Source: Thelonectria olida
Lineage: Eukaryota; Ascomycota; Sordariomycetes; Hypocreales; Nectriaceae
NCBI GenBank assembly: GCA_020736575.1
Contig: JAGPYM010000009.1
Location: 1,282,565 to 1,346,564 of the forward strand
Direction: 5' to 3'
DNA: 64,000 nt
A model generated the notes under the pieces. The model ran no database searches. It saw only the letters and a list, made by a program, of their open reading frames with translations, and was not told the origin of the DNA. Numbering within the stretch: the stretch's first letter is position 1; each line of letters begins with the position of its first letter. Of the stretch, positions 33,401 through 45,300 are shown in pieces. The translations under genes were made by a program, and so were the position numbers.

Positions 33401-35000
33401 TCAGCGAGAACCCTGGCGAACGAATTTCATATATTGACTCTCGGCTCGATGAGTTAGTTGAAACTTCAGAGCGGATCTCTCTTCGAATGCTTGAAGGGAG
33501 ACGCCATGTTGTTGGATGGTGCTCTGAAGCGACGGATTGGTGTGGTAAGTGATGGCCTAAGACCTATCTACAAATTGTGTCCGTGTCGTTGACTTGAGAA
33601 CAGGCAACGCAGTGTCAAAACACAATGTTGAATCATCAGGATTGCGGAAGCCACCAGCTTCAATCGTCATTGATAAGTTATACCTCGAAGCCGGGACTGA
33701 TGTGGTAGGCGGTGTTAGTATGAGTATCAACAAGAAGGAGGCGCCGTTTTGGCTTCAGCGGGAGAATGACTATCCCAGCCTGCTCAAGTGGGTTGCTATA
33801 CAGCCCATTGTTTTCTACAATGCAGCAGACTGTCGTGCATGGCTTATCGATGGCGCTTCCGCATTGCTTCATTTGGTCCGCATATCATTATATCTAGATG
33901 AGAACGATCCTAAATCGACATATAACTGGGTCTTTGATGCCGCGAGGCTTGAGGATAAGTGGGACGGGTTAAACGGACGCCAGGCAGCACTGAAGACGCT
34001 AAAAAGCGCTGCCAATCGCAAATTGAATGTCTATGTTCTCGGCGACGGTGTGTCTGGGCCCGAATATTCGACATTAGAGAATCGTATCAAGAGGATCATA
34101 CATTCGATAGAGATTCTCATCGACAGGCAGGTCAAGGTCGCTTCCCAGGACGGCATCAGAATCTCACAGACGTTGGACCCTCGTCGAGAGATTGTTGGCT
34201 TTGATATCCTGGACGTTATCACTCCACTCGGCCCCATCCACCCTCGTATCAAACATCTGAACTCGATGGGCCACGGATGGGTCGATCTGATTCCTTCCAT
34301 CGGCATCACCACTATCTTCGGTCGCGGGTTCGGCGAACTGATTCGTCCTGATCGACCGGAAACGGTGTGCACGACATGGCAGTCTGTGCCCAAAGGCATG
34401 GATTATATGGCCGCGTCCGTGTCAACGCTGAAGATGTTGTACCAAAAGCGTCTCCAGAGGATCGAGCCGGGCATAAGCGGAGGTGAGATGACCAGCAAGA
34501 TTGTCTGGACCTCACCAAACCATCCGTTCAAACTTTGCGGGTGCTTTCAGAAGCAAGGAAGCGGCAGTAACAACAGCTTGGAGAACCCGGAATGCCACAG
34601 TCCGTTACAATTCCTTGCACAGAAGTCATGGTCGCACTGGGAGCGCTTTGTCCTTCGCGGTGCAAAGCCTGTGCATCTAGCAGCCCTGGCTGAAAAGGGA
34701 GCTGTGGTGTTTGGCCACATTCCGCTTCGGGGTGTGGAAAACAAAGGGAGCCCTACGCATGAACAACACAATGCGGACGGAGGTACATCCAAGTCAAGCG
34801 CTGAGGAAGCGTTGCGCCCCCCCATCAGTACCTCGACCACAAGCAGGTCAACTGGATCAGCAGGCTTAACAGGTATCACAGTGCCAAGCTCAGGGGGGTC
34901 TAGTACTGGCGAGGGACAGGATATGGACGGATCTCAGGATAATGGTGTTGAGACAGGGAAGAAGAAAACGAGGTGGTGGGACCTATGGAAAAGTAGGTGA
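30440..35000 (+). CDS. Large unknown fungal protein, multi-exon, with interrupted reading frame
   Basis: I do not recognise the family. Ordered exons include about 30600-30968 (ESQLWRADWAKEKEPSKF, LVIDMSDRERERVREAEA), 31060-32101, 32168-32790, 32850-33546 and 33603-35000. Confident splices are a GTAAG intron at about 32105-32169, one at about 32791-32841 joining EECS to AQVPERR, and one at about 33545-33602 joining DWCG to NAVSKH. Visible segments are a basic run KRDKGKKGKKLKVPTKER, an acidic DIDNLDDLDSLADDEVEQ, a hydrophobic FSMLMVATLVAADIIVWHLL that could be membrane-associated, and a Ser/Thr/Gly-rich tail ending TRWWDLWKSR. Two breaks need explanation: an in-frame TAG at 30969-30971, and a frame change near 32305 where five extra bases (GCTGG) sit after DMVLEW. 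Either small introns, sequence error or gene decay could explain them. Confidence 0.55.
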
Positions 35001-35436
35001 AGAACGTTGATGGGAATCTTGATTTCGAAGGGGTGAGGCCTGGTTAAGTTTTATTTACGCTTTCCCTGAAGCAAGAAACGGATATTTCGGGGGAGAGATG
35101 TTGGATCTAGAGCCTTGAATTTAAAAGACATCGGTTGATGTGATTGTTGCTGGAAACCATCCTGAAAGCAGGCCTGCATGCATTTCCTCATGTCTTTATC
35201 CATGGAGCCTCCCACATCGACCACATGATAACAATCAACTGGCTAATTAACATCTTGATCACCTCTGAGTTTAGATCTACCCCACACTGCATTTCTAAGC
35301 CATCGATGGCTGATGTAATGCATTGGGTAAGCCTCCCCAGCGCTAATAAATACGCCGAGCATTCCAAGCACTCGTCATGTCAACACGTCAAGCTTTCAGC
35401 TCCCACTGTGTCCAAATCAAGCTCAAATAGACCACA
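35001..35436. other. Intergenic region upstream of the monooxygenase
   Basis: About 435 bp. It holds the end of the large unknown gene and the promoter of the next one. No gene was seen. Confidence 0.5.
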
Positions 35437-36612
35437 ATGTCAGCCAGCAAGCCGATTCTCATCTCAGGCTCCGGCCTCGCGTCACTGCTCCTTGCCCAGT
35501 CCCTCCGACTGTCCAAGATCCCCTTCAAGATCTTTGAGCGCGATGCCTCCTTTGTATTTCGCGCCCAAGGATACCGACTGCGCCTCTCATCAGAAGGCCT
35601 CGACGCCATCGAGTCCGTCCTCGATGCTAAAACATGGCAGCACTTTTGGGACAAGTGCGGCAAGACCGGTGGTTCCGGATTCACCGCCCTCGATGCCGTG
35701 ACGGGAGAGCAGACGGAGCATATCGTGCCTGAGAAACTGGAATCACGAGGCGGACAGATCGTTGGAATCGCGCGAGGCGATATGCGCAAGGTCTTTGCCG
35801 AAGGCTGCGAAGACTTCATTGAATGGGCCAAGCACGTTACGGGCTACGAGCTGACCGACGATGGTGTCCGAGCCGTATTTGCCGACGGTACCAAGTCCAT
35901 CGAAGGCTCCATGCTCATTGGCGGCGAGGGCATCTATTCCAAGGTCGCGAAGCAGCTTTCGGGCGGGAGGCTCAAGGTCTACGACACTGGCGCCAGAGGC
36001 ATCCACGGCCAGGCGCCAACCACCGCTTTCAAGGGCCTGGGAGAGGGCGTCTTCCGGCTGCGAGATGGCACACGTCCCGATGGCTCCGTTTTCATCATAA
36101 CCAACGTGCGCTCCGGTGACATGGACGACCCCAATGTCAAGTTTGGATGGACTTTGGGAGGCGAACCAGGCGTGATCCGGGCGCCCAACGACGATTACAC
36201 CATCGTCGGCAAGCAGGCTGCAGACATTGCCAAGTCGATCACCAAAGACTGGCACCCCCGCTTCAAGCCGCTGTTTGACCAGATGGACGAGCCGGAGGCT
36301 GCCTTCTGGAAGATTACGTGCTCGAGCCCGTCGGGTGTGCCGGAATGGCCCAACGAGCCCCGGGTGACGGTGATTGGTGATGCCGTTCATTCCATGACTC
36401 CCGCGGGGGGCCTTGGAGCAAACACCGCCGTCCGGGATTCTGCGTTGCTTGGAAGGTTGTTGCGAGAGGCTGGCGGGTACAAGCCTGGCGTCACGGCTGC
36501 CTACGAGAAGGAAATGAGGGTTTATGGCAGTCAAGCCGTTCATGAGAGTTACACAACGGCCCGTGGCGGGTTCGGCATCAGCATTGATGAAGAGACCAGC
36601 GCGGTGGTGTAA
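35437..36612 (+). CDS. FAD-dependent monooxygenase (PHBH/UbiH-like)
   Basis: Flavoprotein hydroxylase using NAD(P)H and O2, probably on an aromatic or polyketide substrate. It is a single exon of 391 residues from ATG 35437. The FAD-binding beta-alpha-beta unit is ILISGSGLASLLLAQSL; the third Gly of GxGxxG is replaced by Ser. The ribose-binding acidic residue is in FKIFERD. The second FAD motif, VTVIGDAVHSMTPAGGLGANTA, is at about residue 310 and contains the conserved GD. A DG-type motif region (GSMLIGGEGIYSKV) lies near the middle; the usual DG is GGEG here. The last residues (FGISIDEETSAVV) are normal for the family. The gene looks intact. Its neighbours are not an obvious biosynthetic cluster, so the substrate is open. 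Confidence 0.87.
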   Translation: MSASKPILISGSGLASLLLAQSLRLSKIPFKIFERDASFVFRAQGYRLRLSSEGLDAIESVLDAKTWQHFWDKCGKTGGSGFTALDAVTGEQTEHIVPEKLESRGGQIVGIARGDMRKVFAEGCEDFIEWAKHVTGYELTDDGVRAVFADGTKSIEGSMLIGGEGIYSKVAKQLSGGRLKVYDTGARGIHGQAPTTAFKGLGEGVFRLRDGTRPDGSVFIITNVRSGDMDDPNVKFGWTLGGEPGVIRAPNDDYTIVGKQAADIAKSITKDWHPRFKPLFDQMDEPEAAFWKITCSSPSGVPEWPNEPRVTVIGDAVHSMTPAGGLGANTAVRDSALLGRLLREAGGYKPGVTAAYEKEMRVYGSQAVHESYTTARGGFGISIDEETSAVV

Positions 36613-37989
36613 AGGAAATGATAATGCTGAGGATCGACGCCAACGGGAAGACATCCGGCGTGTAGCCCAATTACTGCAGTTCATCTCAATGCTTGGTCAT
36701 CCTCCCCTCCCCCGGTTGTTTTTAGCCCTCTTTCTTTGCCAAGATGTCCTGAAGATTCGATTTCAAATTGATTGCTGCTTGGAACCAGCACTCATTCCAA
36801 GTCGTGCGCCTCGATGCATTAGAGCTGTATTACAACCCCTTGATCTCCAAAAATGAGCTCCGTTCCAAGTCACCAGCGCTTAAAAAGCAAACAATCTCCG
36901 TTACTGGCGTCGAAATGCAGCTCAAAACCGCAATGCCATATATTACTGGTTCCAGCATACTGCTTTCATTAGCTGTTGGGTAATTGGATTATGAACAGCG
37001 AGATGGAAGAGACGCGGCGCAAACCGGACAATCTACATCTAGAAGCGAAGCAAGGCGCCAACGCCTCCAGCATCTGATCTGAGGTTCGTTGTAGTCAAAT
37101 TTGATCCTCGCATGGTGTAAGACTTGGTTTGATGTCCGGCCCATCAGCAAATCTCCAGTCAAGCTAATTACTGGCGCGCAATGACAATGCAATCGCAATA
37201 GAAGAGCTTCCGCAGGTGCAGTAGATTGTGAGGCTTGTATCGGCTTTACTTAGAAGCTGAGGCACTGTGATCGACGTGGAGCTTTATGCTATACCTTTGT
37301 GGTTGACGCATTTGTTTCTGCGAAGCAAAGAGGACCACAAGGAGCTCGTATTATGCAGTGTTTCACCATTTCGGAACAGATCCGACTCACCCCAGTCAAC
37401 TTATTAAGGTTGTTTCGACCTCGTTCGAACTGGTCTGTGTTGGTTTCACTCAAACACGATTTACGTGAAAATCACCGAATTGCGTCCATGTTTGATGCTC
37501 AATACAGGGCAGGGTATCCATGTCGAGGAGGATTTCCAGTTTCTAATTCCACGTCAGATCAGGCAGTTGACAGGCAAATTGCCCCTTATCATACTTCTCA
37601 GCTTCCTAAACTATGCAAGCCGTCAAAAGTGTTTCACGCGTCGTGCTTAGTTCGTGTTGTGTAGATAAACTCGGCGAAGCTTGTGAACATCATCTCGAAG
37701 GGAAATCACCGAGAATCCCTTTCGATGTCGTAAAATTTTGCACAATAGATCTTATCAATCAAGAGACTCTCAGGGGTCACAGAATCCTCCTGGTATCATA
37801 CTGGGCAAGGATTAAAGTCGAGCATGCCCTCTTGTTCGAATATAAGTCGACTTCAGTCCTCCGTCCTCTCTCTGCCAGATCAAACATCTCATTTGCTTTC
37901 AATTCCTCATCACGTCTTTCTTTTCCATTCTCTTTTGTCCTTCTTTACTTTCTATTTCCTTTCTTTATTCCAGCTCCGAACCTTTCAAG
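36613..37989. other. Long intergenic region (about 1.4 kb)
   Basis: No convincing gene. Frames at 36768-36983, 37299-37664 and 37613-37993 lack motifs. The final ~140 bp is strongly T/C-rich (CTTTCTTTTCCATTCTC), a typical fungal core promoter just before the deuterolysin start. Confidence 0.5.
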
Positions 37990-39124
37990 ATGAAGCTTTC
38001 GGCCTACTTTGCTCTCGTCCCTCTAGTAGTGGCTGCCCCCGTGATTGACTCTCGGGATGCCAGTCCTCTAAAGGTGAAAATCGAGAGAGTTGGAAACTCC
38101 AAGATCAGGGCCGTTGTTAGCAACAGGGGTACAAGTGCTCTCAACATCTTGAAAACTGGCACGGTCCTTGATCACGCTGGAGTTGAGAAGGCTCAGGTCT
38201 ACTCTCAAGGTATGTTATGGACCGACTAGGCGCCTGCAATTTCATTGGGCAAATAGACTGATTAATCGCGCAGATAACATGGATACTGTCCCCTTCGAGG
38301 GTATCCGCGTTATCATCGACCATGGGAATTTGCCCAGCACAGCTTTTGTTCATATTCCCGCTGGTGGGACTGCCGCAAGCGAATTTGACGTTGCCGAACT
38401 GCACAACCTCGGCCAAGGAGGTGACTACAACATTCAGACGACTGGGTCTTTTCACTATGCCAGAGACGACTCCACCACCATTGAAGGCGCCATCGCATAC
38501 AAGTCGAATGAAATCGATGCACACATCGACGGCCGACAAGCTTCCTCCGCCTACAATGTCTACCACGCCAAGCGCGCTGAGAAGCGTTCGCAGATTGGAA
38601 GCGGGTGCACCGGCGACAAACTCGTCACGGCTCAGAATGCTTTAGCTGGTTGCGCAAAGAGAGCGCAGGGAGCTTACGAGGCTGCCGTGAATGGCTCGAG
38701 TGCCAAGATGGAGGAGTACTTCAAGTCTTCCTCACAAGCGACTCGCAGCACTGTCGCGCAGGCGTTCAAGAAGATGGCTGCCGAATGTGGCACCACAAAC
38801 TCGGGCTCGACTGGCTACGCATGCACCGACATCGACAACTACTGCGAGCAATCGGGAGCGGTTGCCTACGCCGAGCTCAATGTCGGGTCAACCGTCTACT
38901 GCGAGAAGTACTTTACGGATATTCAACCCTTCAGCACCCAGTGTCATTATGGAGACCAGGCCGGAGTCACTATCCATGAGATGAGCCATCTGACGCAGAT
39001 TAAGGGCACGTCTGACTTCGCTGGATACGGGTATGACTTTGTTCGCAGCTTGTCAGCTGAGCAAAACCTCAACCACGCCGATACTTATATGCTCTTTGCA
39101 AACGCCATTCAGGTTGGGTGTTAG
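37990..39124 (+). CDS. Secreted deuterolysin metalloprotease (peptidase M35)
   Basis: Extracellular neutral zinc endopeptidase. Two exons, 37990-38209 and 38274-39124, join SQ to DNMDTVPFEG and give 356 residues. The signal peptide is MKLSAYFALVPLVVAAP. A propeptide to about residue 176 ends with a Kex2-type site (YHAKRAEKR), leaving a mature enzyme of about 180 residues, the usual size. The zinc site is HEMSH at about residue 308, followed by the aspzincin motif region GTSDFAGYGYD that supplies the third ligand (Asp). The family tail NLNHADTYMLFANAIQVGC is present, and the conserved cysteines (CTDIDNYC and others) remain. The gene looks intact. Such proteases aid nutrient uptake and sometimes host interaction. 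Confidence 0.93.
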
Positions 39125-39378
39125 GTTGGTCTGGGTTTAAATAACTGGGTCATTCCTGCTCCCATGTAAGGTAGTTTTTATTGGAATTATAGTACGTCTG
39201 GAACGTATGTATCTTGGTTTAAAAGTTTCTTTTTGTTGAGGCTCCTCCGGAGACGTTTGATCCCGGGGCGTGCTTATTTAAATCATAGATCCAGTATTTG
39301 GCAAAAAGAGCATGGACAGCCACCTTGGCAATCACTGGGAGCAGATGCTGGGAGGGCAAGATGTATTTGCCATGCTTG
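39125..39378. other. Short intergenic region (convergent ends)
   Basis: Lies between the deuterolysin stop and the 3' end of the LINE-invaded gene. An alternative minus-strand frame here (RFGIKILSDKHGKYILP to about 39220) has coding character and could be the true C-terminus of that gene if the last splice differs. Confidence 0.4.
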
Positions 39379-42300
39379 TCACTTAGGATCTTGATTCCAA
39401 ATCTGGATTTGGAAGGCTACGGATAGAAAATTAGACTTGAATCTTCGAACTCACAATTTTGCCATTGGACAGATCACGTACCTTTTCTCTTCACCCGCAG
39501 AACGACGAGACCTCCCTTGAGTTTGTTTCGTCTATCAGTTGACCCTGCCAGTAGAAGAATTGTCAGCAAACCAAATATCATCTATCAACTATGAAAGGGT
39601 TATGATTCTCAGAATGACTTACCCCACAGAGCCTGTACTTTGCTCATGTCCCCTTGGGTTCTTCCTATACTGAGTGATATGGTGTTTTCCACAATTCCTT
39701 TTGGAAAAACAGGCCGATCTTTACTTGGTCGGTGGGGCGAGCCTGCCGTGCGAGTTTTACGAGACAAGCAATTCTTCAAGGAGTCAAATGTCACTGGAGT
39801 AGAAGGGCTTAGTAAGATACGTGAGTTGGGGGTTCTTTCAGGGAAGTCTGTACCAACAGACTCGTCTGGTGACAAATGATGAATCTCAATAGAGAAATTG
39901 GGTTGTCCGCTTGTGTAAATGATGGCGTGCTTGCGAAATCCTGGACCGTGGCCGTTTCGGAGGAAGATTACCCCTCTGTCTATTTGCGGCATGACAGGGA
40001 AGTAGATTTATGACACAAGCATCAGTGATATTCCCTGAATAATATGGCGCCAGGACGAAGACGTATTTCTTGCCGGTCTTGATCAGCCATTTTCGCTCGT
40101 TGGTGTCTTCTCCCTTCAATGGGAAGAAGCCACTGCCAGCAACGATGAGTTAGTGGACTGAGGAAAAAAATGTATGTATGTATGTATGTATATTTTTCGT
40201 CCGGGAGGCCGTGAGGCCCGTAAAGTCCCCTATGGGGGCACAGGACGTGCTGAGCTAGAATCTCTAATGCTAAAGTCTACGTAGTGCTAAAAGGTGGGGT
40301 TGTGTTTAGTCATTCGCGACGCGAAATTTGAGCCTCCCTTTTCTTCTCGTAAAACGCAGAACAGACCACTATCCAGCATATCATCGGCACGAAGGCGCAT
40401 TGTTTCGGGCTTGCTACCCGTCAGCGGGATGGCCAAGCACGGCTGTGACAATAGTAGCCGCTGTATGAACCCATCTCCAACAGGGAGAGGGAGGGCTGGG
40501 ATGAGGCCCTGGACGCGGCTGCACGAGGCGGCCTCAGGTGGTCTCAGTCAGATGAAGGGTGCTGCAACACCCCTCGTCTAGTCGAGCCCAGGTAATTGAA
40601 GAACAGGAACAAAAGAGAAGAGAAAATAAAGGGAGAGGAGGAGACGCGAGTGCGTCTCGGGTCAGCCTTGTCTAGTGATGAGGGCAGATCTTTTCGAAAA
40701 AGGCGCTTGATTTGGCCAGCTTGATGTACTTGTCGAAATCTCTTCCTATTGCGAGGTTGACCGCTGCAGTCGGCGAGGGGACAAGCCTCATTCGACATCG
40801 CGGCGGTACCTTTCTGCAGTAGAAGACATGGTCAGGTGCTTTGCGTCGACCGCACGAGCAGATCACCCGCGCATCGTTGTGGTTGAATCTTTCGTGGTAT
40901 GCAGCGAAGTCCCCATGGAGGGATCTTGCTGCGAGCAGATGGTGCAAAGCTGTCCGAGGGAGTGAGAGCTCCGGTGGGCAGCGTATAGTCGCCTTGAGAT
41001 TGAATTTCCTGTACTGCTCGGGGGCGGAAGTTGACCACCATGTTTCGAAAGCTTCTTTCGGTTTTTGCCTCGCCATCTTTCGCACGTATGCCAGCGTCGG
41101 CTGAGTGCCCTCCGGCTCCGGCAGCGACGAAGCAGATTTTGCCAGTTTGTCGGCTTGTTCGTTGCCGGGAATGTTCGTGTGGCCAGGTATCCAGCGCACT
41201 TGTGTAGCTCCATGTGATGCAGCTAAAGCCTGGAACTCGAGGAAGACTTCTTGTGAGGAGTCAGACGGTGTGCCGCGTAGGCATGTGGCGGCTGCCAGGT
41301 TGTCTAGGCAGACTACGATGTCCTGTGTCGCTGATCCTGGGAGGTCTAGGGCGGCCTTAAGGCCCTCCAGTGCTCCTGTAGCTTCAGCATCAAAGACCTC
41401 GACAGGTCCGAGGCGGCCTGAGCCGTTGGAGATGGGGAGGTTGTTCTGGTGAATGGCGAAGCCGTAGCTGGCTGCTCCCTTTGAGGACAAGGAGCCGTCT
41501 GAGTATACGATCAAGGTAAGTGAGTTTACTGACTGGATCCACTGGAGGAAGGCCTCAGCAGATTCTTCTTTCGATGCTATCTGTAAGGGTGTTCTCTGTT
41601 CCTTGTCGAAGCATTGCTGGATGAGGGACGGCCGCGTGCAGGGTGCGAGGAGCTCATCGGCTCGTCGAAGACGGGTCCTGAAGCTGCTCTCTGATGGGGT
41701 TTGGTACCTCCGCTTGATGAGCATATGGTATGTGGGTTGTCTGGGTGGAAGTGTGCGCTTCGCGAGGGGGTGGGCCTCGTCGAGGGATTTAAGTCGAGCG
41801 GAGAAACGGTATCGACGTGCTTCAAGAAGCTGAGCGACTGGCGGTATCCCGCTTTCCCGATGGAGGATGGCGATAGGGGTCGTCCTCCAGGCGGGGAGTA
41901 TAGCTCGCATAGATTGGTTAATGGCCTTGTTCATTCTCCGCAAGAAGTGTTGGATACTTGATGGCCGGTCTTTAGAGGGTTGGTTCCACCGCGGCCGGGT
42001 TGCACCTGGGTACCATACTTCAGCGCCATAGAGCAGGACTGGTTCAACGCACGCCCTGACGGCGCTCCGCACAGCACTGGGCAGCGGGCCGTGTTTCGTG
42101 TTGGTGAGTCCTCGTAGATGGTGGGCGACAGCCTGTGCTTTAGCCGTCCACTTCTCTACGTGGGCTCGAAATGATAGGCTGCTGTCCAGCCAGATGCCTA
42201 GCCAGCGCATAGCTGCTTCAGGGTGCTTCTCGACATCACCATGGCGTATTGCCGGTGCAGTCTTTAGTTTGCTCCGAGAGAAGTGCATGACTTCCGTCTT

Positions 42301-45300
42301 CTTAGGGTCGAAAGATACCCCGTTTTCCGCGCCCCAGCGGACTAGTTCTTCGACGGACTTTGATGCTGCAGCGGCTGTTTCCTCTACCGTGTCGCCTGTG
42401 CACAGGATGCCTGTGTCGTCTGCATAGCCGAATCGGCCCTGAGGGTTGCTTAGTCGGTAGATGGGCTCTGTATACAGCAGAAAAAGGATCGGCGATACCG
42501 GCGATCCCTGAGGGAGACCGCACTGGAGAGGAGATAGCGGGGTGATAGTATCTTGGTATCTGACGCAGGCAGATCGGTCGTCCATGAAGGATCCGGCCCA
42601 TCGTGCGAGATGTTCCGGCCAGCCTTGTTCGCGGAGCCGCAAAATCAGTCTGTTGCGCAGGACAGTGTCGAACGCGCCTTGGATATCCATCGTGACCAGG
42701 GTGGCCACCTTCTTGCGAGCAAATGCTTCCTCAATGTCGTGAACTAGGGCAGCCACGAGGTCTGTCGCAGACCTCTTCGGGAGCGCCCCAGCTTGTGGGT
42801 GAAGGACTCCGTAGTGAATACATGCCCACGCGAGACGGCGCGCGACCAACCGTTCTAGCCCCTTGCCGAGACAAGAAAGCAGAGAGATAGGTCGCCATGC
42901 CCGCGGCTCCGTCAGGTCTCTACGTCCAGGTTTGGCGATCATGACCACCTCGGCCGCCCTGAAAGGTTTCGGGTGGTGGCCTATGGCCAGGCACCCCTCG
43001 AAGAGGCGGCGAACGTGTGTTCCGATGATATGCCATACTGCTGTGAGGAGTTTGACTGTGATGTTATCTGCCCCCGGGGATGTATTCCCGGTACGGAGTG
43101 TCGCGTCCTGTGCTTCTTCTAGGGAGATTTCCTGCGGGAATGGGATCGTTTTGCGAGGGCTGACCTGGATCCAGGGTTCCTGGATATCGTCCTCAGCTGT
43201 TCGGCGCTCTAGAGTGGCTCGCCGGAGCGCGTTGGCCTTGTCGAGCTGGGTTTCGTAGACCACGTCGTCCACTTGCAGTGGAGGGGGTTGGAAGGCTCCT
43301 GGTGATCTCAGCCACCGCACGGCCTTGAAAACGGAGCTGCTATCTGAGAAGCTGTCGATCAGGTTCCGCCAATAGAGCCTTTTGGCACGGCGGACCACTT
43401 GGTGGAAATCTCGTTTCGCTAGCTGAACCTCTTGGTTGAATCCGAGGGGGTAGAGTCTTCTGATCGCACGGTATCCGGCTGCGGCCCGGGCGCACTCTTC
43501 GGTCCACCAGGGAGCGTTGCGCGCTCCCTTCCTCGCAGGCCGGCCCGCCGCCTTTGCTGCTGATTGTAAGAGGTTCACAAGCGCAGATGCGAGCTCGTCT
43601 AGCTCTAATGGGCCCGAGGCAGCGACGGGGATCCCAGTCGATCCGAGTTCTACGATTTCTACGAAGCGCTTGAGCTCGTCGTCTGTTGTTACGCGAATTT
43701 TGCCCGGTTGTATTGGGGCCAGCTTGATATCCGGGAGTGTTAGACTAAGAGTGAAGTGGTCAGAGCTGGTGGCGAGGTGGTCCTCAATGTTAGCTTCAGC
43801 AAGAGGTACATTCGTAAAGGCGAGGTCGATAGTGTTTCCATGGGGGTTTGTAGGGATGTCTGAAGTGTTCAGCAGGCCGAGGCCGTTTTCCGATGCCCAA
43901 GAGGCGATATCATTGCCACGGTTCGTAGTCAGGCCTGTCTGCCAGGTGTGGTGTCTGGCGTTAAAATCACCTGCCACGAGGCAGCGATCGGGGATAGGCC
44001 ATTGCCGTAGAGTGTCCAATGCATCGCTTTCGTCGTTCTGACGATAGAAGTTAACTATTATTATATCATTGACCGTGAGCCACAGGATATCGCGGCTTAT
44101 GTAGGGTCGGATCTGGTCTGCCAAGAGCTTAGAATCACGGCGGATATATGTCATGACTCTGGGTCGAGTGCTATTGCTATCCCAGGCTTCGACTGGGGAG
44201 TAGGTGTCATATGCTGGGTGGGTCTTCGTGAGGCAACGGGAGTTTGCCATCGTTGTCCATGGTTCTTGGAGGAGCACGATATCGTATCGTTCAGAGTCTG
44301 CCAATGCAAGGGCACAGTCATGGGCCGGGGGCACCTTGCCGACGTTGGCCTGAAAGACTCGGAGAGTCTTTCTACCACATCTTCGTGCTCGTGGGCGTCT
44401 ACTCATGCTCGTGCTCATGAGGGCGCGTGATGAGGACGATGCGGCGCTTCCTTGGAGAGCCAGGTCTTGGGTGCTCGGGTTCCCCCTCTGCTTCGGGGGT
44501 TGTGGCCACCATTATGCATGAGGGCGCTCTCGACGCGGCGGGACTGGGAGCGAGAGGGCTGGGTCGTTCTTGCGACCCGGCGCTATCGTGTTGTGGGTCG
44601 AGTGCGCGTTGTTGCGGTTCTGAATTGCGCTGGCGGTATGTCTCAGCGCCTACCGTTCGGATGTGGTCTCTTTGCTCTTTGGTCAGCCGGCGGAACACGC
44701 CGTGCACTTTCTTCGGGCGAGCTGGGCACTTGGCGAAGTTGGCGCTGTGCGGGCCGCGGCAGTTGGCGCATTGTTCTGGGGCAGTGCAGTCCACGGAGTC
44801 GTGGCCAGTCTTACCGCAGCGTACGCACAGAGGGCGTCTATGGCAGGTGCGCAGCGGGTGGTAACCCAAGCATACGTCGCACTGCTTAGGGCGGTTGGTT
44901 TTCTTGATGAGCCTTGCTGGTCGGCTGCTGAATAGGCACCAATGCTTTTTGACTGGTTCGAGAAAAGATACGAGTAGAGTTTTTGTTAGAGGGTTGTCCG
45001 ATTGGCGTCGTGTAGGGCGTATGTCGACAGGCTTCAGCCCTGTCTGAATCTCAATTTCTTCGTTCATAGCCGCATCACTGTCCGCCTCGTTACCGTAGAG
45101 GTCGGTCAGTTTGCAGGGGTAGTCTGGGACTACATATGTAAACCATTCCTTGTTAGTCTCTATGGTAGCGGCCCCTAGATCGGCTGCCCATTCCGTTCGT
45201 TTCTGCACGAGGAGGTCGCGGGTGGCTATATCGATCGTGAGGACGGCCCATCCGGACCTGACTTGGAATACCCGCGGGATCTTGTGTGGGTCCACTCCGA

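Noticed and set aside
35743..36684. 313-codon minus-strand ORF
   Set aside because: It is a shadow on the strand opposite the FAD monooxygenase. It has no motif, and the sense frame has clear FAD-binding signatures.
40171..40194. (TATG)n microsatellite
   Set aside because: Not an independent microsatellite: it directly joins the target-site duplication and is best read as the 3' tail of the LINE.
43517..44041. Plus-strand ORFs inside the LINE (also 44427-44935 and 45746-46243)
   Set aside because: They are antisense to ORF1/ORF2 of the element, whose endonuclease, RT and CCHC motifs are on the minus strand.
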